64,000 bases of DNA, from positions 1,676,501-1,740,500 of the forward strand of contig NZ_JAQOMR010000001.1 of NCBI RefSeq assembly GCF_028401385.1, written 5' to 3'. Source of the DNA: Marinicella algicola (GTDB lineage: Bacteria; Pseudomonadota; Gammaproteobacteria; Xanthomonadales; Marinicellaceae). Of the stretch, positions 1 to 9,700 are shown piece after piece (position 1 is the first letter of the stretch; each line of letters starts with the position of its first letter). Under the pieces are notes generated by a model. The model was not told the DNA's origin and did not search any database. It was given only the letters and a program-made list of their open reading frames with translations. The translations under genes were made by a program, and so were the position numbers.

Positions 1-2851
1 TTCCGCGCAATTCGCTGATCGTGATGACCGGGCTTTCGGGCTCGGGCAAATCATCGCTCGCCTTCGACACGATCTATGCGGAAGGCCAGCGCCGCTACGT
101 CGAGAGCCTGTCGGCCTATGCGCGCCAATTCCTCGAAATGATGGAAAAGCCGGATGTCGACCGCATTGACGGACTGTCGCCAGCCATCTCGATCGAGCAG
201 AAGACCACTTCGAAAAACCCGCGTTCCACCGTCGGCACGGTCACCGAAATCTACGACTATATGCGCCTTCTGTTTGCGCGCACCGGGGTGCCCTACTCGC
301 CTGCGACCGGGCTCCCGATCGAAAGCCAGACCGTCACCCAGATGGTCGATCGGGTTCTGGAAATGGAAGAACGCACAAGGCTTTATCTGCTGGCGCCGCT
401 GGTTCGCGGCCGTAAGGGCGAGTTCCGCAAAGAACTGGCCGAGCTGATGAAAAAGGGCTTTCAGCGAGTGAAGATCGATGGAGCCTTCTACGAAATCGCC
501 GAGGCGCCGAAGCTCGACAAGAAATACAAGCACGACATCGATATCGTCGTTGATCGCGTGGCCGTGCGCGCCGATCTGGCGACCCGTCTTGCCGACAGTC
601 TGGAGACCTGCCTTCGGCTTGCCGATGGCCTCGCCATTGCCGAGTTTGCCGACAAGCCGCTGCCTGAAGCGGAAACGGCCGCTGGCGGCTCCAAGAACAA
701 ATCTCTCAACGACACCCATGAACGCATTGTTTTTCGGAAAAATTTGCATGTCCGGTGTCAGGCTTCACAATCTCGGAAATCGAACCACGCCTGTTTTCAT
801 TCAATAACCCTGTCGGCGCCTGCCCGACCTGTGACGGGCTCGGTTTCCAGCAGAAGATTGACGAAGATCTTGTTGTGCCGGACCGCGCGAAAAAGCTTGC
901 GGACGGGGCAATCGCGCCCTGGGCTAAGTCCTCATCGCCTTATTACAAGCAGACGCTTGAGGCGATCGGCAAGCATTTCGGCTTCAAGATGACCGAACGC
1001 TGGGACAAGCTTCCCAAGACGGCGACGGATGCAATCCTGAACGGTACCAGCGAGAAAATCGAATTCAACTATGCCGATGGCGCGCGCTCCTACAAGACCA
1101 CCAAGACCTTCGAGGGCATCATGCCGAATCTCGAACGGCGCTGGAAGGAGACGGATTCGGCCTGGGCGCGCGAGGAAATCGAGCGATACATGGCCGCCGC
1201 CCCATGCCCGGCCTGCAACGGCTACCGGCTGAAACCCGAAGCTCTGGCCGTCAAGATCGACGACCGCCATATCGGCCATGTCAGCAAAATGTCGATCAAG
1301 GCGGCACGCGACTGGTTCGAAAGCCTGCCAGACCGGTTTTCGCAGAAGCAGAATGATATCGCCGTGCGTATCCTGAAAGAAATCAACGAGCGGCTGCGCT
1401 TCCTGAATGACGTCGGCCTTGAATATCTGACGTTGTCGCGCAATTCCGGCACGCTGTCTGGCGGCGAGAGCCAGCGTATCCGGCTTGCCTCCCAGATTGG
1501 CTCGGGGCTCACCGGCGTGCTCTACGTGCTCGATGAGCCATCGATCGGCCTGCATCAGCGCGACAATACCCGGCTTCTGGAAACGCTGAAACATCTGCGC
1601 GACATCGGCAATACGGTGATTGTGGTCGAGCACGACGAGGATGCGATCCTGAGCGCCGATTATGTGCTCGACATCGGCCCGGCTGCCGGCATCCATGGCG
1701 GTGAGGTAATCGCCGAGGGCACCCCGGCGGCGATTATGGCCAACCCGAAATCGCTGACCGGACAATATCTGAGCGGCAACCTCGCCGTTGCCGTTCCCTC
1801 GGAGCGGCGAACGCCGAAGAAGGGCAAAGCCCTCAAGGTGGTCGGCGCGCGCGGCAATAATCTGAAGAACATCACCGAATCCATACCGCTCGGTGTGTTT
1901 ACCGCGGTGACCGGGGTTTCCGGCGGCGGCAAGTCGACCTTCCTGATCGAGACGCTTTACAAGGCCGCTGCGCGGCGCATTATGGGTGCGCGCGAAAATC
2001 CGGCTCCGCATGATCGCATCGAGGGTCTGGAATTCGTCGACAAGGTGATCGATATTGACCAGTCGCCGATCGGGCGCACGCCGCGCTCCAATCCGGCCAC
2101 CTATATCGGCGCCTTCACCCCGATCCGCGAATGGTTCTCCGCCCTGCCGGAAGCAAAGGCGCGCGGCTACCAGCCCGGGCGTTTCTCCTTCAACGTAAAG
2201 GGCGGACGCTGCGAGGCCTGCCACGGTGACGGGCTGATCAAGATCGAGATGCACTTCCTGCCCGATGTTTACGTGACCTGCGACGTCTGCCATGGCCAAC
2301 GCTATAATCGCGAAACGCTGGAGGTTCACTTCAAGGGCAAATCGATTGCCGACATTCTGGAGCTGACGGTTGAGGAAGGCGTCGAGTTCTTCTCTGCCGT
2401 CCCCTCTGTGCGCGACAAGCTGCAGACACTTGCCGATGTCGGCCTTGGTTATATCAAGGTCGGCCAGCAGGCCAACACGCTGTCGGGCGGTGAGGCGCAG
2501 CGCGTCAAGCTCGCCAAGGAATTGTCGCGTCGCTCGACCGGCAAGACGCTTTACATTCTCGATGAACCGACCACCGGTCTGCATTTCCACGACGTCGCCA
2601 AATTGCTCGATGTGCTGCACAAGCTGGTCGAACAGGGCAATTCCGTTGTCGTGATCGAGCATAATCTTGAGGTCATCAAAACCGCCGACTGGGTGATCGA
2701 TATCGGACCCGAGGGCGGCGATGGCGGTGGCGAGATCGTCGCGACCGGCACGCCCGAAGATATCGTGAGGGAAAAGCGCTCTTATACGGGTGTTTATATG
2801 CGCGAGCTGTTGGAACGACGGCCGCCGAAGAAGACGGAAGCTGCGGAATAG
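1..2851 (+). CDS. uvrA: UvrA, excinuclease ABC subunit A (5' end outside window, one frameshift)
   Basis: UvrA is the damage-sensing ATPase of nucleotide excision repair. The window opens about 30 residues into the protein, at the first Walker A (GLSGSGKSS). Then follow zinc-finger cysteines ([19 protein letters not shown]), a first ABC signature [12 protein letters not shown] with [10 protein letters not shown], a second Walker A (GVSGGGKST), a second zinc module ([14 protein letters not shown]) and a second signature [12 protein letters not shown] with [10 protein letters not shown]. Total length of about 950 codons fits the family. The frame changes at the T run 730-734, where five T are present and six would restore [17 protein letters not shown]. 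This is more likely a lost base in the read than a true pseudogene, since everything downstream is perfectly conserved. A DUF72 gene follows 17 bp downstream, probably co-transcribed. Confidence 0.95.
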
Positions 2852-2868
2852 AAAGGGAGCACGAGGAC

Positions 2869-3673
2869 ATGGCATCGAACTCAGGTGAAATCCGTGCCGG
2901 TATCGGCGGCTGGACCTTCGATCCGTGGAACGAGAGCTTTTATCCCGACAAGCTGCCGAAAACCCGGCAGCTGGAATATGCCGCCACGCAGCTTCGGGTC
3001 ATCGAGGTCAACGGCACCTATTACTCCTCTCAGAAACCTGCCACCTTCGCCAAATGGGCGGCGAGCGTTCCGGATGGTTTCGTGTTCTCGCTGAAGGCCA
3101 GCCGCTATTGTACCAACCGCAAGACGCTGGCGGAGGCAGAGGGTTCAATCGGCAAGTTTCTCGGTCAGGGCATTACAGAGCTTGGCGACAAGCTCGGTCC
3201 GATCCTCTGGCAGTTCATGCCGACCAAGAAATTCGATCCGGATGACTTTGAAGACTTTCTCAAGTTACTGCCACAAGCCTATGATGGAATTCAGCTTTCC
3301 CATGCGATAGAAGCTAGGAATCCGTCTTTCGTCACGCCCGAATCTCGTCCGCCTTGTGCGCCGTTATGGCGCGACGATCGTCTGCGCGGATCATCCCGAA
3401 TATCCTATGATTGCCGATGTCACTGGTAATTTCGTCTATGCCCGCCTTCAAAAGGGCGCAGACGATAGTCCGCACTGCTACGCCGACGCAGAAATGGATG
3501 GCTGGGCCGGGCGCCTGCAAAGCTGGGCAGAAGGTGGAATGCCCGACGATCTGCCGCTTGTCGATGATGCCAGGCCGGAGAAAACGCCACGAGACGTCTA
3601 CGCCTTCTTCATCACCAATGGCAAGGTTCGTGCGCCGGCCGGCGCTATGGCTTTGCAGCAGAAATTCAGCTGA
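2869..3673 (+). CDS. DUF72 (YecE-like) family protein, one frameshift
   Basis: A DUF72 family protein of about 268 residues, a TIM-barrel-like family of unknown biochemical role. The N-terminus [20 protein letters not shown] is diagnostic, followed by the conserved [17 protein letters not shown] block, the [10 protein letters not shown] strand, EARNPSF and [11 protein letters not shown] near the end. The frame changes around 3340-3348: [11 protein letters not shown] continues as [20 protein letters not shown] one frame over, which implies one extra base there. It starts 17 bp after uvrA behind an AGGGAGC-type ribosome site and its last codons overlap the convergent nnr gene by about 8 bp. Function cannot be inferred from the sequence. 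Confidence 0.88.
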
Positions 3674-5131
3674 TCGCGCTCAAAGGCGGCAGGTGGTTCG
3701 GCAGATCTTCCGCCGTCAGCCCCTCACCCGCCCGCTTTGCCGCTTCGCCATGAAGAAAGGCTCCGGCGCAAGCCGCTTCGAATGCCGGCATGCCCTGAGC
3801 CAGCAAGCCACCGATAATGCCGGCAAGAACATCGCCGGACCCCGCTGTCGCCAGCCATGGCGGGGCGTTGGTGTTGATCACAACGCGGCCGTCAGGTGAT
3901 GCGATAACGGTGTCCGCGCCCTTGTAAAGCACGATGGCATTAGCGCGTCTGGCAGCGCTGCTTGCCTTTTCCGGTTTTCCGATGTCGCCGTTTCTCGCAA
4001 TATCGGGAAACAAACGCGCGAATTCGCCCTCATGCGGCGTCAGCACGCAATGTGGCTCACCGCCTCCCAGAAGGCTGAACAGCTCATTGGGATTTTCCGC
4101 AAAGGATGTGATCCCATCGGCATCCAGCACCAGCGGCCGTGCGACAAGGGCTGGCACGAATGCCCGCGCCTTTTACCGATACCGAAACCCGGCCCCAGAA
4201 CGAAAGCGGACAGACGCTTGTCATTCAGCCAGTCATCAAGTGTGGCAACGTCTGAGATCGATTTAATCATCACCGCGGTGACATGGGTCGCCGCGACAAG
4301 CGCGGCATTGGATGGCACAGCGAGTGTCACCAGCCCGGCGCCGGTTTTCAGCCCCGCCACGGCCGAAAGGCGTGCTGCACCGGTGGCGGATGGTCCACCG
4401 CTGAAAACGCCGAGATGGCCGCGCCTGAATTTATGTGCGTCTGCCGAAAGCACCGGCAGGTTACCGCCGAAAATTGCCGGGGTATTCAGGCTGTGAATGC
4501 CACCTGCTTCCGCCAACATGCGCTGCGGAATACCGATATCGAATACCTCGAGGTGGCCGCAATGTTTGCGCCCCGGAAGCAGATAATGGCCTGGCTTGGC
4601 ACGCATGAAGGTCACGGTATGGGTGGCCCGGAACGCGGCACCCAGAACCTGCCCGCTCAACCCGCTGATGCCTGACGGCAGATCGACCGAGATCACAGGA
4701 ATGGCCGCCTCTGCGACGGCTTCGGTCAATGCTGCGACATCGTCGGAAAGAGGACGCTGCAACCCTGCGCCAAACAGCGCATCGATGATGACATCGCCGG
4801 GCTGGCGCTGGTACTGCCGTAGCGGACGGCTTTCCATCTTACACTCAGCCCGGGCGCGAGCGGCATCCCCTCCAAGCCGGTCCGGATCGCCAAAATGATG
4901 AAGCATCACTGGAACGCCGGCCGCGCTTAGCGCCCTTGCCGCAACATAACCGTCGCCGCCATTGTTGCCGGGACCGCAGAAAACTACCGCACGTGCCGCT
5001 TCAGGAAACAGACGCAGAAACGCCGCCGATACCGCACAGCCTGCCTGCTCCATCAGCCCGTAGCTGTCGATCCCGCTTGCCGCCGCCAGTGTGTCGGCAC
5101 GACCCATTTCTTCCGGTGTCAGAAGCAGCAT
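3666..5131 (-). CDS. nnr: Bifunctional NAD(P)H-hydrate epimerase / ADP-dependent dehydratase, one frameshift
   Basis: This cytosolic repair enzyme restores hydrated NADH and NADPH. The N-terminal epimerase domain (YjeF_N) starts [16 protein letters not shown] and carries [16 protein letters not shown] and DALFGAGL. The C-terminal ATP/ADP-dependent dehydratase (ribokinase fold) carries [28 protein letters not shown] and the [17 protein letters not shown] nucleotide and catalytic-Asp motif. Length after repair is about 489 residues, normal for the fused form. The frame breaks at the T run 4171-4174 (plus strand); one more base restores [24 protein letters not shown]. It is divergent from glnB with a 356-bp regulatory gap, and convergent with the DUF72 gene. 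Confidence 0.92.
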
Positions 5132-5336
5132 TAATTAGACCTCCGTAATGCGTGAACGAGTAGAACGACAAATCAATCAGAAGCGCAAGCGTGACCGACA
5201 ATCTGTCCAACCAATAGTCAATTGCCTATATTTTAGACATCAATGATTGCTCAAACGCCATGCACAGCCCGGCAATCGCGTTCAGCTCGCCCTACTCTTG
5301 ACGCAAACAGGCCTCTTGGCGAACCTGATTTCAGTG

Positions 5337-5351
5337 GCACAAGCGCAGTGC
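5337..5351 (+). promoter_or_regulatory. Candidate NtrC binding site upstream of glnB
   Basis: The sequence GCACAAGCGCAGTGC is a perfect GCAC-N7-GTGC dyad, the layout of enterobacterial NtrC (GlnG) sites. Its centre lies about 94 bp upstream of the start point predicted from the sigma-54 element at 5412-5427, a usual enhancer distance. Inference from consensus and position only. Confidence 0.6.
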
Positions 5352-5411
5352 TGCGGTATTCGTAAAAAGACGCTTTCATTTTCGGGCGTTTAAGCGACAA
5401 CATTGTCAACT

Positions 5412-5427
5412 TGGCATGTTATATGCA
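5412..5427 (+). promoter_or_regulatory. Sigma-54 (RpoN) promoter of glnB-glnA
   Basis: TGGCATGTTATATGCA matches the -24/-12 consensus TGGCAC-N5-TTGCA at all but two positions. GG (5413-5414) and GC (5425-5426) are separated by exactly 10 nt. The predicted start point lies near 5438, leaving a leader of about 50 nt before the glnB ATG at 5488. Together with the upstream dyad this indicates nitrogen-limitation control of glnBA. Confidence 0.78.
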
Positions 5428-5432
5428 TATGA

Positions 5433-5825
<393 letters not shown>

Positions 5826-5898
5826 TCCATCCCTCCTCTTTTCATCCGAAAAGGCGGAGAATCCCTATCGTCATCTTCTTATGCAAGGAAAACGTTAA

Positions 5899-7306
5899 AT
5901 GACGACAGCTGCTGAAATTATGAAACAAATCAAAGACAACGACGTCAAATTTGTCGATCTGCGCTTTACCGATCCCAAGGGTAAGCTGCAGCATGTGACG
6001 ATGGACGTTTCGGCTGTCGATGAAGACATGTTCGCCGATGGCGTGATGTTCGACGGGTCGTCAATCGAAGGCTGGAAAGCCATCAACGATTCCGACATGG
6101 TTCTGATGCCCGACACAGCTACGGCGCATATGGACCCGTTCTTTGCACAGTCCACAATGGCTGTATTCTGCGATATTCTCGAGCCGCTGTCCGGCGAATC
6201 CTACAACCGCGACCCGCGCGGCACGGCCAAGAAGGCCGAAGCCTACCTGAAGTCGACCGGTATCGGCGACACCACCTTCTTCGGTCCCGAGCCTGAATTC
6301 TTCGTCTTTGACGACGTTCGTTTTTCTGCAGAGCCCTACAATACAGGCTTCCAGGTCGACAGCACCGAACTGCCGTCGAATGCCTTTACGGAATACGAAA
6401 CCGGCAATATGGGCCACCGTCCGCGCATGAAGGGCGGCTACTTCCCGGTTCCCCGGTCGATAGCGTCCAGGACATGCGTTCGGAAATGCTGACGGTTCTT
6501 GCCGAAATGGGCATCACCGTTGAAAAGCACCACCACGAAGTGGCTTCCGCTCAGCACGAACTCTGCATGGTGTTCGACACGCTGACCCGGATGGCCGACA
6601 AGACCCAGATTTACAAGTACGGCGTTCACCAGGTTGCCCATGCCTATGGCAAGACCGCAACCTTCATGCCGAAGCCGGTCTATGGCGACAACGGCTCGGG
6701 CATGCACGTTCACCAGTCAATCTGGAAAGACGGCAAGCCCACCTTTGCCGGTGATGAATATGCCGGTCTGTCGGAGAACTGCCTGTTCTACATCGGCGGC
6801 ATCATCAAGCACGCCAAGGCCATCAACGCCTTCACCAACCCGCTGACCAATTCCTACAAGCGGCTGGTCCCGGGTTTTGAGGCTCCGGTTCTGCTGGCAT
6901 ACTCCGCCCGTAACCGTTCGGCATCCTGCCGTATTCCGTTCGGCTCCTCGCCGAAGTCAAGCGCGTTGAAGTCCGTTTCCCCGATCCGGGCGCCAACCCC
7001 TACCTCGCCTTTGCAGCCCTGATGATGGCCGGCCTTGACGGCATCAAGAACAAGCTGCACCCCGGCGATGCCATGGACAAGGACCTCTACGACCTGCCGA
7101 AGGAAGAGCTGAAGGAAATCCCGACGGTTGCAGGTTCGCTCCGCGAAGCGCTTGAGAGCCTTGACAAGGACCGCGAATTCCTCTCCGCCGGGGGCGTATT
7201 CGATGACGACCAGATCGACGCATACATCGAACTGAAGATGGAAGAAGTTCTGCGTTTCGAAATGTCGCCGCACCCGGTCGAATTCGACATGTACTACTCG
7301 GTCTGA
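5899..7306 (+). CDS. glnA: Glutamine synthetase type I (GlnA), two frameshifts
   Basis: Glutamine synthetase condenses ammonia and glutamate using ATP, in a cytosolic dodecamer. Visible motifs are [11 protein letters not shown] near the N-terminus, the catalytic EPEFFVFD, the GYFPVP segment, [15 protein letters not shown], the [13 protein letters not shown]-site segment, [18 protein letters not shown], and the adenylylation-loop Tyr in DLYDLP. Two breaks occur: the C run 6451-6454 (five C give [15 protein letters not shown]) and the AA at 6959-6960 (AAA gives [19 protein letters not shown]). With both restored the protein is 469 residues, exactly the usual size. Because this gene is near-essential and the breaks are in homopolymers, sequencing error is the likely cause. 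A hairpin terminator follows. Confidence 0.96.
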
Positions 7307-7336
7307 TTTTAGCCCGTATCGGTTTCAAACCGGAAA

Positions 7337-7364
7337 ACCGGTCGCCATTTGGCGGCCGGTTTTT
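7337..7364 (+). terminator. Rho-independent terminator after glnA
   Basis: An ACCGG-T-CGCC stem, ATTT loop and GGCG-G-CCGGT return arm followed directly by a T run, 30 bp after the glnA stop. It should end the glnB-glnA transcript before hspQ. Confidence 0.82.
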
Positions 7365-7454
7365 CATTATTTTCAAAGACTTTGACGTTGAATCCGCCAA
7401 ACCTCTTGCAGCCGCGCCGGAGCATTTCCATATAGGAACTGAAAGGAAATGCTC

Positions 7455-7795
7455 ATGAAGATACGCGAAGCGAAATACAATATTGGCGATATCGTGCGCC
7501 ACCGTACGCTTCCTTTCGGGGCGTCGTGTTCGATGTCGATGCGGAGTTTTCCCGCACAGATGAGTGGTACAATTCGATTCCGCCGGAGATCCGGCCGGAC
7601 AAGGACCAGCCCTTCTATCATCTCGTCGCCGAAAACGACGAAAAGGGGTATGTGGCCTATGTCTCCCAGGGCAATCTCGAACACGATCTGAGTGGTGAAC
7701 CGCTGCGCAATCCCCAGATCGGCGAGATTTTCACTGTCACCGACAATGGCCAGCTGGCCCCCGTCATGCGGTATCGCACTGAGAGCCCGATTTAA
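7455..7795 (+). CDS. hspQ: HspQ, heat-shock/hemimethylated-DNA-binding protein; 3' end altered by IS insertion, one frameshift
   Basis: HspQ (YccV) is a small stress protein that in Escherichia coli acts as a Lon specificity factor. The sequence MKIREAKYNIGDIVRHR, VVFDVDAEFSRTDEWYNSIP, RPDKDQPFYHL and YVAYVSQGNLEHD is characteristic. I take the ATG at 7455 because AAGGAA at 7443-7448 is correctly spaced for it. The frame breaks near 7517-7521, where one added C gives LPFRGVVFDVD. The IS5-type element begins at 7783, so the last four codons and the stop (ESPI then TAA) are largely supplied by the IS, and the native C-terminus is lost. The body of the domain is intact, so activity may survive. 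Confidence 0.88.
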
Positions 7796-7859
7796 AAGTT
7801 GTTGAGTGATATCAGAAGGATGTGATTCAACCACCTCTGCCAAGAACGTGGAGGATCGC

Positions 7860-8694
7860 ATGCCCTGGACTGATATCACCCGCCTGCAGCATAACCGGGA
7901 TCGCCTTCGCTATCCAACCGATTTGACGGACCGTGAGTGGGCTGTAATTGCTCCACTGATACCGCTGGCCAAGCCCGGCGGGCGGCCACGGAAAACGAAT
8001 ATGAGGGAAGTGGTGAACGCGATCCTTTATATTGCGGGCAGCGGCAGTCAATGGCGGGCTCTGCCGAAGGACTTCCTCCGGTCTCCACGGTGCGAGGCTA
8101 TTTCTATGGCTGGCGCGACATCGGCCTTTGGCAGACCATCAATCATCTGCTCGTCTGCGCTACGCGCGAACTGGAGGGGCGCGAGGCCTCGCCCACAGCC
8201 GGTGTCATCGACAGCCAGAGTGTCAAGACCACCGAAAGCGGCGGGGTTTCGGGCTACGACGCCGGCAAGAAGATCAAGGGCCGCAAGCGCCACATCATCA
8301 CCGATACGATCGGGCTGATGCTGTTCGTGCTTGTCCATGCTGCCGATATCCAGGACCGCGACGGTGCGCCCGATGTCCTGAAAGCCATCCGCTACCGTTT
8401 CCCTGGTTGCGCCATGTCTTCGCAGATGGCGGCTATGCCGGGCAGAAGTTGCGAAAAGCGCTGCGCGGATGCGGCCAATGGAACCTTGAAATCATCAAGC
8501 GCTCCGACATAGCGAAAGGCTTTGAGGTTCTGCCCCGCCGATGGGTGGTGGAGCGCACCTTCGGCTGGTTCGGACGATGCCGTCGGTTGGCCAAAGATTG
8601 GGAAAAGTCCATCGCAAGCGCCACAGCATGGGTCAACATCGCCAGCATCAGGGTGATGACCAGACGCCTCGCACGATATTGTTTCCCATCATGA
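7860..8694 (+). CDS. IS5-family transposase, copy 1 (two frame changes)
   Basis: DDE transposase of about 278 residues. The ATG at 7860 follows GGAGG with 5-nt spacing. Order of motifs: [50 protein letters not shown] with the first Asp, [16 protein letters not shown], the DGGYAG block with the second Asp, and the [23 protein letters not shown] block with the catalytic Glu. Two frame changes are needed. The first (near 8082) is a base missing relative to copy 2. The second (8398-8404) is shared with copy 2 and may be a programmed -1 shift; see that entry. Confidence 0.88.
8398..8431 (+). other. Candidate programmed -1 frameshift signal in IS5-type transposase (copy 1)
   Basis: The zero-frame reads CGT TTC CCT GGT, so the heptamer T TTC CCT fits the X XXY YYZ slippery form. 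A -1 slip gives exactly the conserved Arg-Phe-Pro-Trp-Leu-Arg join. Five nt downstream sits a hairpin: CGCCA (8410-8414), a TG bulge, TCT, TCGC loop, AGA, TGGCG (8427-8431). The same elements are at 15967-16000 in copy 2. A base missing from both copies is the alternative. Confidence 0.5.
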
Positions 8695-8745
8695 ACTTTT
8701 GAATCCGGCTCTGAGACAGCCAAGTTCGGCTTTCCCAATCAGCGT

Positions 8746-8780
8746 AAAAAGCCCGGTCGCGATGAAACGACCGGGCTTTT
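8746..8780. terminator. Bidirectional terminator between hspQ and ialB
   Basis: AAAAAGCCCGGTCG, an 8-nt loop (CGATGAAA) and CGACCGGGCTTTT form a strong stem flanked by A and T runs, so it can act on both convergent genes. The IS insertion has moved it about 0.95 kb away from hspQ. Confidence 0.85.
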
Positions 8781-8805
8781 GTTGTGTCGGCTTAATTTAT
8801 TCGGA

Positions 8806-9444
8806 TCAGTTGCCGGTCGCGTTCTGCTGCGCTTCCTCGATCCGCTTGCGGCGGTCGACAGCCATTTTCTGGATGGACTCATCCAGGTTGCGCTGGCTTT
8901 CAACGAGATCGGGCTGGCTGATCGGGTCGCCGTCAAAAGCTGCGGTAAAGCCGCTCAGGGTCACGTCGACAGGATTTGGCTGCTGGCGCACGTTTACCGA
9001 GGTGAAGGTCACCTGACCACCACGCTTCATGGCGCTGACCAGCGTGTCAGTCAGCGGCGCACGCGCGATGCACTGTTCGGCGGTGCAGATCTCGAAATTG
9101 ATGCGCTGCGGACTGGAATTGTCAATCTGCATGGCCACCCCGGCCGGGATGATGCGGAATGTCGGAACCGTGACCTGCAGCGTGGGCTGACCATTTTCGC
9201 CTTCCGGTATAATCAGTCCGACGGCCGTCAGAACCTGACCATTTTCGGCGCGGGCGTAGTTCTGAACGATACAGACCTTGGCATCAGCGTTTTCGTTGCA
9301 GGTCTTGAACCAACCCTGGGTCGGCAATCCGCCACCCTGCTGCGCCGGTTGCTGCTCCTGAGCCGTTGCGGCGCCGGTCGAAATACCGGCAACGGCGAAA
9401 GCGCAAACCGCGACATGCTTCATAAATCTGGCGCGTGAAAGCAT
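8806..9444 (-). CDS. ialB: Invasion-associated locus B (IalB) family protein
   Basis: This is an IalB-family periplasmic or outer-membrane-associated protein of 212 residues. Family members in Bartonella and Brucella relatives are linked to host entry, but most rhizobial ones are of unknown role. The start at 9444 (MLSRARFMKHVAVCAFAVAG) is chosen because AGGAGAG lies 8 nt upstream. A signal peptide ends near GAATA before QEQQPAQQ. Conserved features are the GWFKTC and AKVCIVQNYARAENGQ cysteine pair, MQIDNSSPQRINFEICTAEQC and a charged C-terminus RRKRIEEAQQNATGN. It converges on hspQ and is divergent from the binding-protein gene at 9701. Confidence 0.88.
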   Translation of the reverse strand: MLSRARFMKHVAVCAFAVAGISTGAATAQEQQPAQQGGGLPTQGWFKTCNENADAKVCIVQNYARAENGQVLTAVGLIIPEGENGQPTLQVTVPTFRIIPAGVAMQIDNSSPQRINFEICTAEQCIARAPLTDTLVSAMKRGGQVTFTSVNVRQQPNPVDVTLSGFTAAFDGDPISQPDLVESQRNLDESIQKMAVDRRKRIEEAQQNATGN

Positions 9445-9700
9445 GAAAAATCTCTCCTGGTTCGTCTGCATGAGGTCAATGGTGATGGAACCTGCATGCC
9501 TAATGTTACCGAAATGCGGCAGACTGTCCCTGTTTCGGGCCTCAACCGCCAGTGTTTCCTCTGATATCGTCACATTTGATCGTGATCCACCCCTGAAAGC
9601 GTCTAAATTAGCGCGAAACCGCAAAATCCCAATGGTATTTCGCCAAAGATGGCGCTCATGGTAATCTGCTCGCCCGAAGGATCACGTCAGGACGAGATCA

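Larger units (their letters stand above)
7783..8711 (+). mobile_element. IS5-family (IS427-like) element, copy 1
   Basis: This is a 929-bp insertion sequence with terminal inverted repeats GAGCCCGATTTAAAAGTT (left) and, read inward, GAGCCGGATTCAAAAGTT (right). A 3-bp target duplication TGA flanks it at 7780-7782 and 8712-8714, as expected for TNA targets of this group. A near-identical 930-bp copy lies at 15351-16280 in the same orientation with its own duplication TAA, so the two are independent insertions rather than ends of a composite transposon. The one-base length difference is a CC versus CCC run near 8082. Confidence 0.93.

Noticed and set aside
932..2875. A 647-codon open frame antisense to uvrA
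   Set aside because: It is a shadow of the GC-rich uvrA codons; the plus-strand frame carries all UvrA motifs and the antisense product resembles no family.
5899..7306. glnA as a genuine pseudogene
   Set aside because: Both breaks are one-base homopolymer losses, the rest is perfectly conserved at 469 residues, and the gene is near-essential; read error is the simpler explanation.
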